A stretch of 64,000 nt of DNA. Origin: Trissonchulus latispiculum. Lineage: Eukaryota; Nematoda; Enoplea; Enoplida; Ironidae. Positions 34,897 to 46,485 of this stretch are shown one piece after another. The position numbers and the translations under genes were made by a program. Below the pieces are notes generated by a model that saw only the letters and a program-made list of their open reading frames with translations, was not told the DNA's origin and ran no database searches. The stretch covers positions 1 through 64,000 of the forward strand of contig JASAND010016332.1 of assembly GCA_030248195.1 (NCBI GenBank), given 5' to 3'. The number at the start of each line of letters is the position of its first letter. Position 1 is the stretch's first letter.

Positions 34897-35199
34897 AACT
34901 GACCAAAAGTTTGTACAGACAGAGTACACTAAATGTATGGGTGTGCACTAAATGTGTTGGTTAAATCCATTAATGATATTATATGGTCTTTCTCCTACGT
35001 TTTTGATACTGCTAAAATTTGAAGACCAGTGCTTTGAAACGACGAGTATTTGCACAAATAATCTTACGGATTTATGTTTCGGTGAACGTGTAGTTTCTGG
35101 TCTTAAAGAAAACTGCCGTCCTATCCAATCTAAAAGGGAAGCCAGTTTTCAAACATGCTGGTATCTTATTTTGCTAATATATGTAGCCTTCAACATCTG

Positions 35200-36340
35200 C
35201 CAGTAGAAGAATTATTGAACCTTATCGAAAAAATCGTGACCATTTTCAAATTTTCGTCGCACTGAAAAGACAGGCATCGGTATAATGGGATATCCACATT
35301 CTGGCAAATTTAGTCACGAGACCAAATCAATAAATAAACGGTCAGCATGTTGGGATCATGTCCAAACTCATAATTCATGTCAGCTGACACAGGAGGTACC
35401 CACGGATCAAGAGAGGGCGTATTCTTCTCACGAACTTGTTGTGTCACATCTTACTTTTGTTGGTTCTTTCATTAATTTAGTAAGTTAATGGATTAATAAG
35501 TTATTTAATCATTACTTCAACTCAAACTCTGCTCTATATGCTTGTTTTAGGATGCTAACAGAATATACATGAAGTATGTTCCAACAATTGAAGGATCTAT
35601 CTACTCAATCTGGATTGAGGTCTCATCGTAAGTGAATGTGGCACACGTTTAGTAACGGCATTCAGTGTGAAAATGAGTACGACCAGCTATAAACTAAAAA
35701 CGTCGTTTTAAAAACTTCTAGGTCGCTGCAACGCCTTGAAACGTATATTTTGTTCCAAATGTGCGTGAAGGGCATTTCAATATACAGAAGCTTTCGAACG
35801 CTGCCAGTTAAAACAAACATCACTTTGACACTTTCTGTCAAAGCCACGTTTTTTTAAGCAAATGAGGTCGTCGACGTCTTTCACAATATCTATAGGCGAA
35901 TTTAAATAGATTATAAGCCAAATACTTTTCCGGCAAAGCATGGAAATCAGCAAAAGGTTGATAGTTAGCGAATGCAAAACTGCTATAACTACTTCTGAAA
36001 TAATCATTGTGATATGGTTTCTGTTTGAAGTGATTGACCATCTCTCGTGCCCTTGATATTACCTTTACGCTTTAACGCGCTTTACCTTTATTTGACTAAT
36101 CCTGATAAGCTTGTGAATGAATGATATGATATGAATATGAAAATCATATGAATAGGAACACAAATTTCAAAAATCCCAGTTGTAGTCTCAGCCATATTTG
36201 TCGAATAGTGAGTATCAATCTGTTGCTCAGTCCTTAAGGAAAGATTCAGGTAAATAATGTTCATTGTTAAGGATATGCTAGTACAAAGATCCACGATACT
36301 TCCCCAGCTGCTTTCATTTAGGCAAGAAGTTGATGAGAAT
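35200..36340. other. No supported gene
   Basis: AT-rich DNA with scattered short frames lacking coding character. I see no repeat of note. Confidence 0.4.
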
Positions 36341-36351
36341 AATCAAACATC

Positions 36352-37000
36352 CTAAATCTGATTTGTATTATCACTCCACTCTCCCAAACTAGACTGGTTT
36401 GATGTAATGAGGAAGTGAATGGGGGAAGTATCCATTCCAATGAAGCAAATGCCACCATGAAGCTGATGGCACTGGACGGATGCCTTCAACCTATTGATTT
36501 CGGACAGTCCACAGGTCTCAATCATCCGAGACTTCACTTGTGCATAGTAACAAAAACATACTAAAGATCGAGCGTCACTCAAATAGGGAATGCCTTTCCA
36601 GTTTCGAGAAGTCCTCGGAAACATTGTTTTTTACTTCAGGCAGTGGAACTCCTGTCAGAGTTTTGTAGCAACGTTACGTGAATCGTAACTTCACAACCGC
36701 AGGCCTCCTTATTAACTGGTATGCGGAATGAAACCTACACTAACTCACTATCGCGGGATGTTTGAATTTGGAAACGACTTCCCGCTTAAGAAGATTCCCA
36801 AGTACTACAATAGTCCGACTTTCATCCAACCGAAAGTGCTGATCAAAAACGATTTTTTGGCGGGGATACGTTGATGTCCTATAAGTTAGGGAAGGTTTAA
36901 TTTTTCTTGTTGCTGGGAAATTTCCTGGCGAAAACGTCACACTTGTTCTGGCCTATGACTACTTCATCACTTGCCGCAAATTCATCTTGAGTCTTCTCAG
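36352..37000 (-). pseudogene. Degenerate minus-strand coding traces, possibly retroelement
   Basis: Consecutive minus-strand frames carry LPEVKNNVSEDFSKLERHS (around 36640-36590), then, after a shift, GIPYLSDARSLVCFCYYAQVK (written here only as a landmark; 36600-36530), then SEINRLKASVQCHQLHGG and SSLGEWSDNTN. The order of an SDA word followed by a Y-x-VK strand faintly recalls the RNase H/Peptidase_A17 part of BEL/Pao elements. This is a guess from word shape only. Confidence 0.2.
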
Positions 37001-37340
37001 GGAATAGTCCCTGTCTGGGATTAAAAAACTATTTTATTGAGAGTCCAAGCAGCGATATATGGAGTATCGCAATGCTTAGGAACGTTGATTTTAAACTTTG
37101 AGAAAATAATTGTATATGTTTGCATGCCTAATCTTGCGTTACTAAATCATTTAATTAGCTCATAGTTTGTACATTTAATCTGATAGAGCCAATTTTGTTC
37201 TGAATTTATGAGTTTATAATTTATGAATCAACGTGTCGTTTTAAACCTGCTTTGGTAACCAACCTTTTGGTAAACTTTGGACAAGGGTACACAGCGACTG
37301 ATGATTAATCCAATTTCTAAACAGTTAGCTTTCTGTTTCA

Positions 37341-37730
37341 GCCGGTGCATATGGCCAAGCTGATTGCATGGGAAGTTGCACGTTCTATCCCGGAATAATA
37401 ATTACAACCTAGCAATTGACATCTGTGGTCAATCATTGCCAGGAAACATAAACCTTGATTTTTTATACCAATATGCTTTGCAACCACTATTTAAGATTAG
37501 ACACTAACGTTTCCTTGTTCATAAATCTACCTACACTATTATTTCTATCAGTGTTCGAAGATTCGGGCTCAGCTTGCCCTCGTTGCAAACAGATTCTAAA
37601 AATAACCACAACTGTCCGCAAAACTCATTGTCATCAACATCATCAGAAGGCATAACCTTCAACAACAGCGCAGGCACTAGTAGCAACAACAACTGCGATA
37701 CAGTGTTATTGGGTTGTCGCATTTTTTTAA
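37341..37730 (+). pseudogene. Degenerate extracellular-protein traces
   Basis: A good acceptor (TTTCTGTTTCAG) at 37341 leads into GAYGQADCMGSCTFYPG, with a stop after about 24 codons. The next frame continues LAIDICGQSLPGNINLDF. Downstream (37574-37700) a serine/asparagine/threonine-rich frame (SLSSTSSEGITFNNSAGTSS) resembles a stalk. Order and composition resemble those of the broken membrane protein at 46730-47046. Weak individually. Confidence 0.25.
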
Positions 37731-37757
37731 AAAAAGACAACCCTTTGATATGGCTAA

Positions 37758-37790
37758 GTTTATTTATTTATTTATTTATTTATTTATTAT
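37758..37790 (+). repeat. TTTA microsatellite
   Basis: About eight TTTA units. Confidence 0.9.
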
Positions 37791-37794
37791 TCCG

Positions 37795-38300
37795 GTCAAC
37801 ATTTGTGTCCCCCCCTTTTTCTCGAGATTGGCGGACCGATCGGGCTGAAACTCTCACCATAGTTGGAGGGTGACCTGAAGTGCTCCCGTTTGTAAGGGCA
37901 TCCCGATATCTCCCGGATTCCGGGAATGGCGGCTCCCGGAAATTTAAAAATCGTAAGGGAAATCCAAGGGAAACGTAAAAATTTTTTGTCTCGGATTATG
38001 CTTAAAAGCTGGTCATAGGGTAAGTCGGTGGTGCTGATTTCGAATCTGAAATCGAAATTTCCGGAAAATTTACGGATTTCGAGATATTCGACCCGGAAAA
38101 TTCCGGATTTTGAAAAATTTTTCGGAAAGTGGTCGCTATGGTACTCAAATGAAAGAACTCGTCGAGCTGAGCAACTTTCCTTCTTGCGACATTTTCCGGA
38201 AATGCGTCCAGCGAAAATTACAGCCGAAAAACTGAACATCCGGGAATTCCCGGAAAAACCGGAATTTTAAAAATTGTCCTAAAAGTTGTCAATGTGGTAC
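37795..38300. repeat. CCGGAA-rich repeat
   Basis: Dense in TTCCGG/CCGGAA words (for example CGGAAAATTCCGGATTTTG) with no tandem period. The 147-residue minus-strand frame that spans it is phenylalanine/arginine/serine-biased by these words and is not credible as a gene. It may be the body of a dispersed element inserted next to the TTTA tract. Confidence 0.5.
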
Positions 38301-38966
38301 TTATTCGAAAGCTCTCAGCGAGCAGGGAAAAAGTCGTGATAGGGTCAAAGTCTGAAAATGTTCCAAAACTGAGTTTTAGCCCGAGCCAATATAAGCACAG
38401 AGCAATGAGAGGAAAATGCGCGACAACCCGTTGATGCCGGTAGGATTTATTTATTTTTGTTATCCATTTTTCTTCTGTTGATACTGAAGATGACTTAGCA
38501 TGAATATAACTTTCTGATGATAACTTGCTTTACTATATTTTGGCGACGAGAGTGGGATCATTGCGTGATTCATTGTCTTCACGTTACTACACAAATGTCT
38601 GCGGTACAATTGGCAACAACACTGCTGCTGCTGTATCTACAACTACAGAGCTCAACGTGCTCCAATGTGGTTGACTGTGGTTTGTGGTGGTCTTATTTGC
38701 TATATACATTCATAAGTTTTGCCAATCGAGGCTTTCAGACTTTTATCGGGTTTTAAACAAAACAAGGAACAGTCTGCAACTTTAAACAGAACAATCTTTT
38801 CAAAGACTGGACGGAAAGATGTTTTGATGGACAAAAATTCAGTTGGCTATTCCAGGCTGTTCAGTTGGCAATGATATTCCTAATTCTAGAACTTGCGCCC
38901 TTATGGCTCATACATGATGGTCCTGTTGACAACTTGTATAAAAACATTCCATGAAGTAAAACTTAC

Positions 38967-39081
38967 ATTTCTTTGGCGGATTTTTGCCTCTGCGGCGCGG
39001 TGCCTTCACTTCTTCCACCACCTCATCATCAATAAGCGAATTCTTTCGCTTTTGCTTGGAGCTGACCGACTTAATGAGCTC
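38967..39081 (-). CDS. Internal exon of a basic nuclear-type protein
   Basis: The acceptor TTAATAG and the donor AAAT/GTAAGT bound 115 bp with one open frame: ELIKSVSSKQKRKNSLIDD, EEVKAPRRRGKNPPKK. The KQKRK and PRRRGKNPPKK patches look like nuclear localisation or DNA-contact segments flanking an acidic stretch (DDEVVEEV). Upstream on the same strand a second donor (GGGGCT/GTAAGT near 39156) follows a heptad-like frame (ESLAVVNELKSLIERR) that hits a TGA just before it. The frame at 39456-39253 begins with an ATG in a good context (ATCATGG). These could be earlier exons, but phases could not be joined cleanly. Confidence 0.4.
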
Positions 39082-39252
39082 CTATTAATTACAGTTCTTG
39101 TTTACTCAGATTCTGAGTTTTTGAGGAGTAAGACTGCAGAATTTTACTTACAGCCCCTTCACCGCCTTTCAATTAAACTTTTTAACTCATTGACTACGGC
39201 CAAACTTTCTTGAATTTGGGACGAAAATGACTACAAACCCGAGGGGAAAAGC

Positions 39253-39456
39253 CTAGGTAAACCTACAGTGGTCAGACACCATCTCGTCATTAAGGAGCAT
39301 GGCAAAATGTGTTAGTCGCAACCTGGGAAATGGCGGGCTTCCAAATTGATCTTTTTGTTTACTACAAACGCACACAAGGAAGTAACGATTGTGTCTCCGT
39401 GGTGTGTCATGTGGAAATAACTGTTTCAGTTGACCGTTTGTTGGGTTAGCTTCCAT
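39253..39456 (-). CDS. Possible first exon of the same minus-strand gene
   Basis: Starts ATGGAAGCTAACCC in a strong initiation context and stays open for 67 codons, including NGQLKQLFPHDTPRRHNRY and FAMLLNDEMVSDHC. Orientation and spacing fit a 5' exon for 38967-39081, but no consensus donor was found; a weak TAG/GTTTAC lies near the end. No recognised domain. Confidence 0.25.
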   Translation of the reverse strand: MEANPTNGQLKQLFPHDTPRRHNRYFLVCVCSKQKDQFGSPPFPRLRLTHFAMLLNDEMVSDHCRFT

Positions 39457-39469
39457 GATTTTTATCGAA

Positions 39470-40620
39470 CCTTTGTGCTAAGCATTTCTAACAGCTTGTT
39501 AATGATTTGGTTTACACGTGCTAACTCTTCATTACCGCAAAGCAGAGGTTAATCAAATACCAGCACTTCTTTCATGAGTTGCCGAACATCAGGCTTCATC
39601 CGCAGTTGCTCTCCTCCAAACCCCCCTCCGTCAGTCCCTCTTACTATGAGCCACTGCTTGAAGAAATCTATTAAAGAGTTGTGCAAACTTGGACTATTTT
39701 AATTGTGAATGCTGATTTTTGTAATGTTTAATTAAAATCCGAAGCTTACAGGTTTAGTCGCCGTTTGTCTTTTGTCTTTGGCGACCCTACTTCCTATACT
39801 TCACCATCTATCAAATGATATCTATGATATCTCTTGACTCGCTTTTTCCATCAAAAATAAGGTTGTTCCTCGTCATATTCCAACTAATCAGCATCCTTTT
39901 CTTCTTCATTATCAGAATCTGAAACTACAATGACGCTTTTGTCGCAAGCTTTCCTCCTGAAGCTTCCGTTTGAACGCGTCTGCAGCAGGCAGTACTTAAG
40001 GAATTTTTGCTTCAAATAATACCAAGCCCGAACAAAAATTCAAATGCAAAAATCCGAATCCTTGGCAATGGTAGGGATTGCACAGCTGAGATCAGCCCGC
40101 ATAAGGTTGTTGGGCCACATTAATGCAAATTTGTTTTATCGTCATCTTTCTCATGAAAGACTATATGTCAATCTTCTAAAGAATAAATTGCGCTTTGGAT
40201 GTTCACCGTTGAAATAAGTTGACGATGATTTATCATCATTTGGAAAAATCTGGTTCTAGTCAAATTTTACACGAGCTCACAATGTAAGTTGTTTTGCAGC
40301 GTGTTTTGAAATTACATTACTCTATAAGAACCTTCTATGTGTCTTAGCAAGAACATCCGCTGCTAAAAGCTCGGCAGCTACAGCCTTTTATGACCTATAA
40401 GGAAGTTCTTGCCTAAAATTCCAGTCCAGTCTGCCCAGTGGATTCTAAGTCGTTGTATGGTTGGCGTGTGCGTTGTTGTCAGAAACAATAGTGGGTATCA
40501 GTTATCAGCATACAAGGAAGAAAATTGTAGTAGCTGGGGGTTGAGATGGGCTCTAGATTTTTCCATTCAGTTGATCGCCACAGAGTGTATTAAGTAACGT
40601 TTGAACGTAATTCTAGTCAC
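39470..40620. other. No supported gene
   Basis: No convincing reading frame. The stretch ends at the left terminus of the 1 kb dispersed repeat. Confidence 0.4.
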
Positions 40621-40627
40621 AAGTGTA

Positions 40628-41641
40628 TTAAGGTGGTGGTTTCCTTTTGTGTAAATTTGACCCTAGAGACCTCAATTCTCTATGAAAGTAGTCGAAACTT
40701 TCCAAATATGCTATTTTGGTGCTTTTTGACATTCTCGGACCAGTCCCACATTTTTGGGTGAAAAGATGAGAAATTTTCCGTTTTAGGCATTATACTCTCA
40801 GTAGGTAGTCGATACATCAGATTGGTTGTTATCAATGGAAAGAGGGTACTAAAACGAACATTTTTGCTTTTACAACATTTGAGCTATCTCTAGTGGTTAA
40901 GTCAGTATAAGCCAAAAACAATTTTTGGGATCAAAAACGGTTGCTTTCGAAAAAATCAGTTTTTTCAAAATTACTGCTAAATGATACGAACAATTTTCGG
41001 TTATTTATACTCAATCGATAAGCGGTCTAATTGCCCATTTTATCAGTGCCTATTAGCTGGGCTTCGTTGCTCTAAGCTAGAGATTTGGCCGAAAACCCAT
41101 TTTGGCAAAAACTGAGATTATTTTGTTTTAAACATCGATTTCTCAAACACTATTCAACAGATTCCGGAGATTTTCACCAGAATGAAAATTCGCACTATTG
41201 CGGAGGGACATTTTTCTTGGTTTGAGCTAAAACTTCGCCAGTTGCGAGAAAATTAAATACAAAGTTGCGAAATTTCGTGTCACCGCTCATTCGCCGGATT
41301 TTCTGGAGTATTAAGGCTTGTTGAGCCAAATCCAAAAAAAGTCCCTCGGCGCATATGTCCTTCATATCATGACACAAGAAAAAATTTTGGCCGATTCTAC
41401 AGTTTTGAGAAATCCATGTTCAAATATTTTTTGTCTATATTTGGCCTGTCAAAAGTCAGTATGCCAGAAAATTTTTGCTATTTTTGTGCTAATTTTGCTG
41501 GTTTCGTACGCTCATCTGAATGTATAGATTATAAGCTTTAAAACGATGTATAAAGCTCTTTCCAACTCCCAAAATTGCGAAAGTTATAGCGTTTCAAAGA
41601 ATAACGACAAATGCACTGCACAAAAGGATACCACCACCTCA
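40628..41641. mobile_element. Full-length 1 kb GGTGGTGG dispersed repeat
   Basis: Bounded by TTAAGGTGGTGGTTTCC at the left and GGATACCACCACCTCAA at the right, which form a short terminal inverted repeat. The body is non-coding. It aligns along its whole length with 59981-60989, and in part with 5977-6250, 52780-53000, 61860-62108 plus 63395-63680, and the right edge of the window. That makes it one of the most abundant elements here. It carries no transposase and is presumably mobilised in trans. Confidence 0.8.
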
Positions 41642-41644
41642 AGT

Positions 41645-43030
41645 AGTTGTTGATTCAATAAACATACATTATTAAGTTGTTAGTGCTCCTCATGTGAGAT
41701 AATGTGGTAAAACTTTTGATGCAGTTGCGCCATTCGAAGCAATAGCTAGTCAAGATAACATGCCAAATCAGTCTTTCTGAAAATGCTCAAATGAAAGAAT
41801 CAATGTCTGTATCAGGTTTTGCTTGGAATTCCAACAAATTTGGATGCTACTCTGGGCTGAAACTTTGAACTTGTGTTCCTTGTATTTGGAACTTCCAGAA
41901 TTTGGAACTCTGAAACAGAAAACTTTCATCATCAATAAAGGACCCATACGTATTGACATTGACACAATGTCTACTTTATATACTTTTAATAGCGGAGTTT
42001 ACATTACGTTAATATTTGTGTTATAGATTCAACGACTATATGTAACCTAATCAAAACTAATAAAAGAACATCACCTTTTTTATTGCATCACCAAACAATA
42101 ACATCAACAAAATGGATGTCGAACTGTTTTCATTAATACTGCTGGGGGTTTCCGAATTTTGTGGGAGTGGGATTCCGAATAGTAATCGGGGAATCCCGAT
42201 CTCCGACCCCCCCCCTCCGCGGTAAAAGACATTTTCAGTTTCGGTTCAAAAAATCATTGGAAACGTCTGGTGCCTGGTTTTGAGACATTTCTGAGAATAA
42301 ACGAGCAATTTTATTTAAAACATTTTAAAACGAACGAGAAAAGTCGGACATACTAATCACCTGTGAAAACGGTCGCCAGTTGTAGAGGTAATGCTTGTCG
42401 CAATAATCGAAATATTATGATTGTAGGATCGTGAGTGTGTGTATGTCCGACTTAACTCATTCGATTACCTAAGCAACTGCTGCAAAAGGGGCTGAAAAAG
42501 TTTAATAACACCAATTTATTTTAAACATAATTTACAAAACCGAAGAAAATTCAGTCTTTTAGGCGCATCAGTAACAGATTCATAACAGAAATCCAGGCAC
42601 TAGATATATAATTCTTAAGAATATCTAAAGACAAAAACTACAACAAACCTTCGAAAATTCCGACCTAGTGAACCGCAGACAAATCGTAATCGTCAATAAA
42701 TCAAAAAATTAAATATGACCCCCAAATAACCCGTCCAACACACAGAAAGACCCACTCAAGACTGAACTTGAAATTTTGAATGCTCGCATTTTATAGTGCG
42801 ATTAGCTAGAAAGCCGGAGACTTGACACAAAAGCTTGCATTTAGTGGTTGCATAGAATTTCTATTAATTTGAATAGAAATCGAAGGAAATAACGAATATT
42901 TTCCCATAATTATGACCAGACGGGACAAACCCGTTCATTATTGACCAAGCAGGTTAACAACACAATTAGTTACATACAATTATTCCTCTTGTGGTTAGTG
43001 CCAAAAAATGAGCGAAGGAGTTAGTGTAGG
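41645..43030. other. No supported gene
   Basis: AT-rich DNA. A short palindrome-like run (TCGGGGAATCCCGA, 42187-42200) and a C-run (about 42209-42217) are the only irregularities. Confidence 0.45.
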
Positions 43031-43051
43031 TGCTTAATAATGTGGGTATCA

Positions 43052-44528
43052 TCATCATCAGTGTGGCCTGGCGGAGCGGATCCATACAGCCGGGCTAAAG
43101 GCGCCCGATACCCCTGAGGAAGACCACCACATCCCGAGGGTTCTCCCATAGGACGGCCAGGCCTTTCCCAGTATCAAGGTGCCGGTATCGGGCTGCGTCG
43201 GTTGCGGGGCATTCGAGGAGGAGATGTTGCAGGGTCTCTTCCGATTCGGAGCAATTCGGGCAATTCGGGGAATTTTGCAGGGCTGGGTTGATAGTGTGCC
43301 TGTACTGCGCAAGCAGCATAGATTTGCCAGTTCTCAGTTGGGATAGGGCTACCCGCTCGCTCTTAGACAGTCCGCATTCGTTTGCCAGGGGTACAGGACC
43401 TCTATCGTGATAGATAGCCCTAGTTCGGTCGTGTGTAAGACTGGTCCTCCATGTATGATTGATAGAGCGCCGCAGAACTGCTGTCGCAGATTTATAGTCA
43501 ATGGGGGTCATGGTCTGGGACAGTTTCGCTCCGTTCTTTGCCAACCTATCAGCTGTTTCGTTGCCACTGATATCACAATGGCTAGGAACCCACATAAGAC
43601 TTGTGCGGATTCCTCTGGCTGACAGGACAGCTAATATTCGCCAGAGCTCCATTTCCAGCTCACTCGCGGTGGGCGGTGGACCACCGGCCAGATACTGGAT
43701 TGATGATAGGGAGTCAGTGTAAATTCGAATTGTTCTGCCGGTCAGCCACTGCCCTTTTTCCACTATCCATTCTAGTCCTCTGACGATAGCTAGCATCTCC
43801 GCCCTATAGCTAGAGCAGATCTGTCCAGCAGGGTAGGCTAGGTGGGTGCGACGGCCAGTTGCTGATTCTACCACGTATACACCACTGCCACCTTTGGTTG
43901 TGCCACCGGAAGCCGAGCCATCCGTCCAGATTGCGTAGCTTGGGGTAGGCAGGCGTTCGAGTGTCGCCTGCGCTATGCGTTTCTTGTCGTCCGGTGGCAG
44001 TGAGCGTGGGCATACCGAGTTGAGTGAGGTGTCCGTTTCCAGCAGAATGGTTTGACTCCAGGGAGGCATAGGCAGATGCTGACGGATCGGATCTCTGGGG
44101 TAGTCTCTTAAGCCAGCTTCCGCCGAGATATTAGCTGCTTCCTTCCTCCAGCTAGGCTGTGACTTCAGCGTTCTACAGTGGTCGACTGACTGGTTGGCCA
44201 CAGCAAAGCGGAGACTGTCTGGTGGTTGGCCTAGGCATTTTTCGTAGGATTTAGCTGCCAAATAGCGGACCCTGTGCTGGAAAGGTGGTACAGCTGCTTC
44301 CAGCTGCAATGCTTCTATAGGCGAGGAGCTGTAGCATCCAGAGATTAGACGACATGCTCTATTCTGGATCTTCTCAGTGGCCTGAATGTGGGTGGGGGCC
44401 GCCGTGATCCCCCACACAGCGGCGCACTACTCCAGCGCCGATCGGACAAAGGTGATATAGATAGACCGCAGATCTTCTTTAGTCAAACCCCAATCTTTGC
44501 CAGCTAGTGCAGACAGGATAGAATTCCG
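43052..44528 (-). pseudogene. 5'-truncated LINE (RT C-terminus plus RNase H)
   Basis: A non-LTR retrotransposon relic. From the 5' (right) end it encodes the tail of the reverse transcriptase (LAGKDWGLTKEDL, then VRSALE, an in-frame TAG at 44429 where Tyr is usual, then AAVWGITAA) followed by a long open frame to 43095. That frame holds an RNase H domain with all catalytic positions in place: WTDGSASGG, the Glu in RAEMLAI, YTDSLSS and WVPSHCDISGNETAD. A C-terminal CPNCSESEETLQHLLLECP zinc-binding element follows. The 3' end is a short GAT repeat. Flanks carry a 16-bp duplication, AATAATGTGGGTATCA (43036-43051, 44529-44544). Presence of RNase H places it among I, R1, LOA, Tad or related clades. 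The stop codon and truncation make it inactive, yet the frame is otherwise clean, so it is young. Confidence 0.9.
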
Positions 44529-44624
44529 AATAATGTGGGTATCACTAGTGGCATTAGTAAAGGGTACTGATCCTCGAATAATGTGGGTATCACTAGTGGC
44601 ATTAGTAAAGAGTACTGATCCTCG
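44529..44624 (+). repeat. 48-bp tandem duplication at the LINE target site
   Basis: Two units of exactly 48 bp, differing at one position (AAAGGGTACT against AAAGAGTACT). The first 16 bp of each unit equal the LINE target duplication, so the tandem pair shares the insertion site. Confidence 0.9.
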
Positions 44625-44889
44625 AAAAGGAAGGATCTATAACTGTTTTTAAAGCTTGAAAGCCTTTAATTATGACAGAAGGATTTAGTCCGTATTAGGT
44701 TGTAACCATAATTGTCGTAAGCGAAATTAGGGTGGGATGATCCTCGTAAAACGAAGGATCTGTAACTATGCCGAAGGCTAGCTAGACTTTAATTATGACA
44801 ACAGATATAATTATGGTCGCTCCTTACGGTATATGACTTATGTGTATTGTACCATCAAATTATTGTGAATCCAGCTAATTTTTAATAAA

Positions 44890-45665
44890 GTTGTATTGAA
44901 CAATTGTTAGAAAATCTTCGAATAGCCTCTTGCTAGAAGATTTTCTCTAAGTTCTGCCACCTGTGTTACAAAAGATTTGCGTGTGCTGCAAATAGTAGCT
45001 GCTCTGACGATGTTGGTTCTTATAATATTTTTGAAAACAGAGCTCGAAATTTATGTGGATGGAGGTGGAAAGCCGTTTATACTGAAATTGATTTCTTATC
45101 TTTTGTAGTATATGTCGGTTTCAAAAGTATTGTTATGTAGACTAATTTTCAGGTCTAATACATTGGCTTCGGTATTATCTATATTTACTTTATTACGATC
45201 TAACTCATGAGGATACATGTCCTTTATAGTGAGGTCAGAAATGTTTTGATCATTAAAAGTGGTCATGTCATTATATTTTTGTGTGTATTCGATGATAGTT
45301 CTGTACTTGCGGTATTCTTTTCATTTAGTATAATGTTGTATTCGAAATGGTGTAAAGTAATATTTGCAATTCTTGGGGCTGAATTTTTACCCATTGGGAT
45401 TCCAATTTGTTGTTTAAAAATTTTATCTCCTGTGTTAAGGAAAGTGCTGTCGATTAGTCATTTAGTCATGTCTATTGCATCATAATAGTCAAGTGTAGGG
45501 TATTTAGGTTCCCCATTTCCCCAGTATACTTTATTGTATCGCAGGTGTAATTTGGTGAGTAGAGTGTCCTTAGGTAAATCAGAAATGGCTTTATTAATTG
45601 TTGTGTGCTCTAATTTAGTAAATAAAGTTGTAAAATCGTATGTTTTTACTGACTCAGCAGAGCGT
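44890..45665 (-). pseudogene. Decayed reverse transcriptase, GIPMG type
   Basis: On the minus strand: TYDFTTLFTKLEHT (RT motif A region, 45650-45605), then FKQQIGIPMGKNSAPRIAN (motif B, 45420-45363), then KYNDM where the catalytic YxDD is expected, then VLDLKISLHNN, ETDIYYKR and RAATICSTRKSF. This order is that of the Penelope-like or related RTs common in invertebrate genomes. Stops occur near 45474 and after YYKR, frames shift near 45265, and the active-site Asp-Asp is altered, so it is dead. A frame further upstream (45931-45680) may be its N-terminal part. Confidence 0.75.
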
Positions 45666-45699
45666 ATCGTTTGCAGTCACTGAAAGCGACAGCTAGACA

Positions 45700-46480
45700 T
45701 TGCCAGAGACAAATCCCTACTTTCTTGTTTCGGGGAGATTATTGTTTTACTACCTTTGTTAAAGTTAAAGGGAAAAATAATTAAATTAGCATTCGTGACC
45801 ATTTCAAAAGCCCAATCGCTAGATCCCCCACTCTTAGCAAATTGTTCTGTCAGATCCAAGTTTGACAATAACCCCCTAATTTTGATCATGTATTCTCTGG
45901 AACTGACAGCTTTAGGTATGTCAAAAGTCAAAAATTTTTAGAGGGCTAGAAATACCTATATTTTTGGTTTTTTGCTTCGAAGCACATAACCTGTTTGCAA
46001 ATTAACTTTAAGCTTCTTGAGTGCTTTCAATTGTGCCCGATAATGTAGATGATGTCAAGTCATTCATTTTAAAATTTTTAAACTGCTTCGTTCCTACCTG
46101 AACTGTGAAAAGTTTCATTTCAATCAATCAATAGTTTTTCTTAGAACTCATTTTCAGTCTCCCTACCGGATCTTCGCTCTTTTCTTCCCTAGCACTTTTG
46201 AACTCGATCCTAAAAAGTAAAACCTTTAATCAAAAATGAGAAAACTGAACACGTAACCGAGAAGGAGGACCGGGTGGGGCTCCAAGCATCGACAGCCTGC
46301 GGCTATCGACCCTGAATTCAAACAACTACTAAAGGTAGTTGCATCACAATTTTCTGCATTGTAATAGCTAAATTTGGTTTCAAGCAATAACGCCTGTGCT
46401 CTAGAAAATAAATAAATGTGATCAAAACACTCCAAACTACACTGCAATGGTTGAAAATAAAATCTTCTGAAAGCTTGTAC
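45700..46480. other. No clearly supported gene
   Basis: The minus-strand frame at 45931-45677 may belong to the decayed reverse transcriptase to its left. The remainder has no convincing frame. Confidence 0.35.
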
Positions 46481-46485
46481 AACGG

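Noticed and set aside
37796..38239. 147-residue minus-strand open frame
   Set aside because: It is produced by CCGGAA-type repeat words in the stretch, is compositionally biased, and overlaps a plus-strand frame of the same origin.
43407..43783. Plus-strand frames across the LINE
   Set aside because: They are antisense shadows of the RNase H coding sequence.
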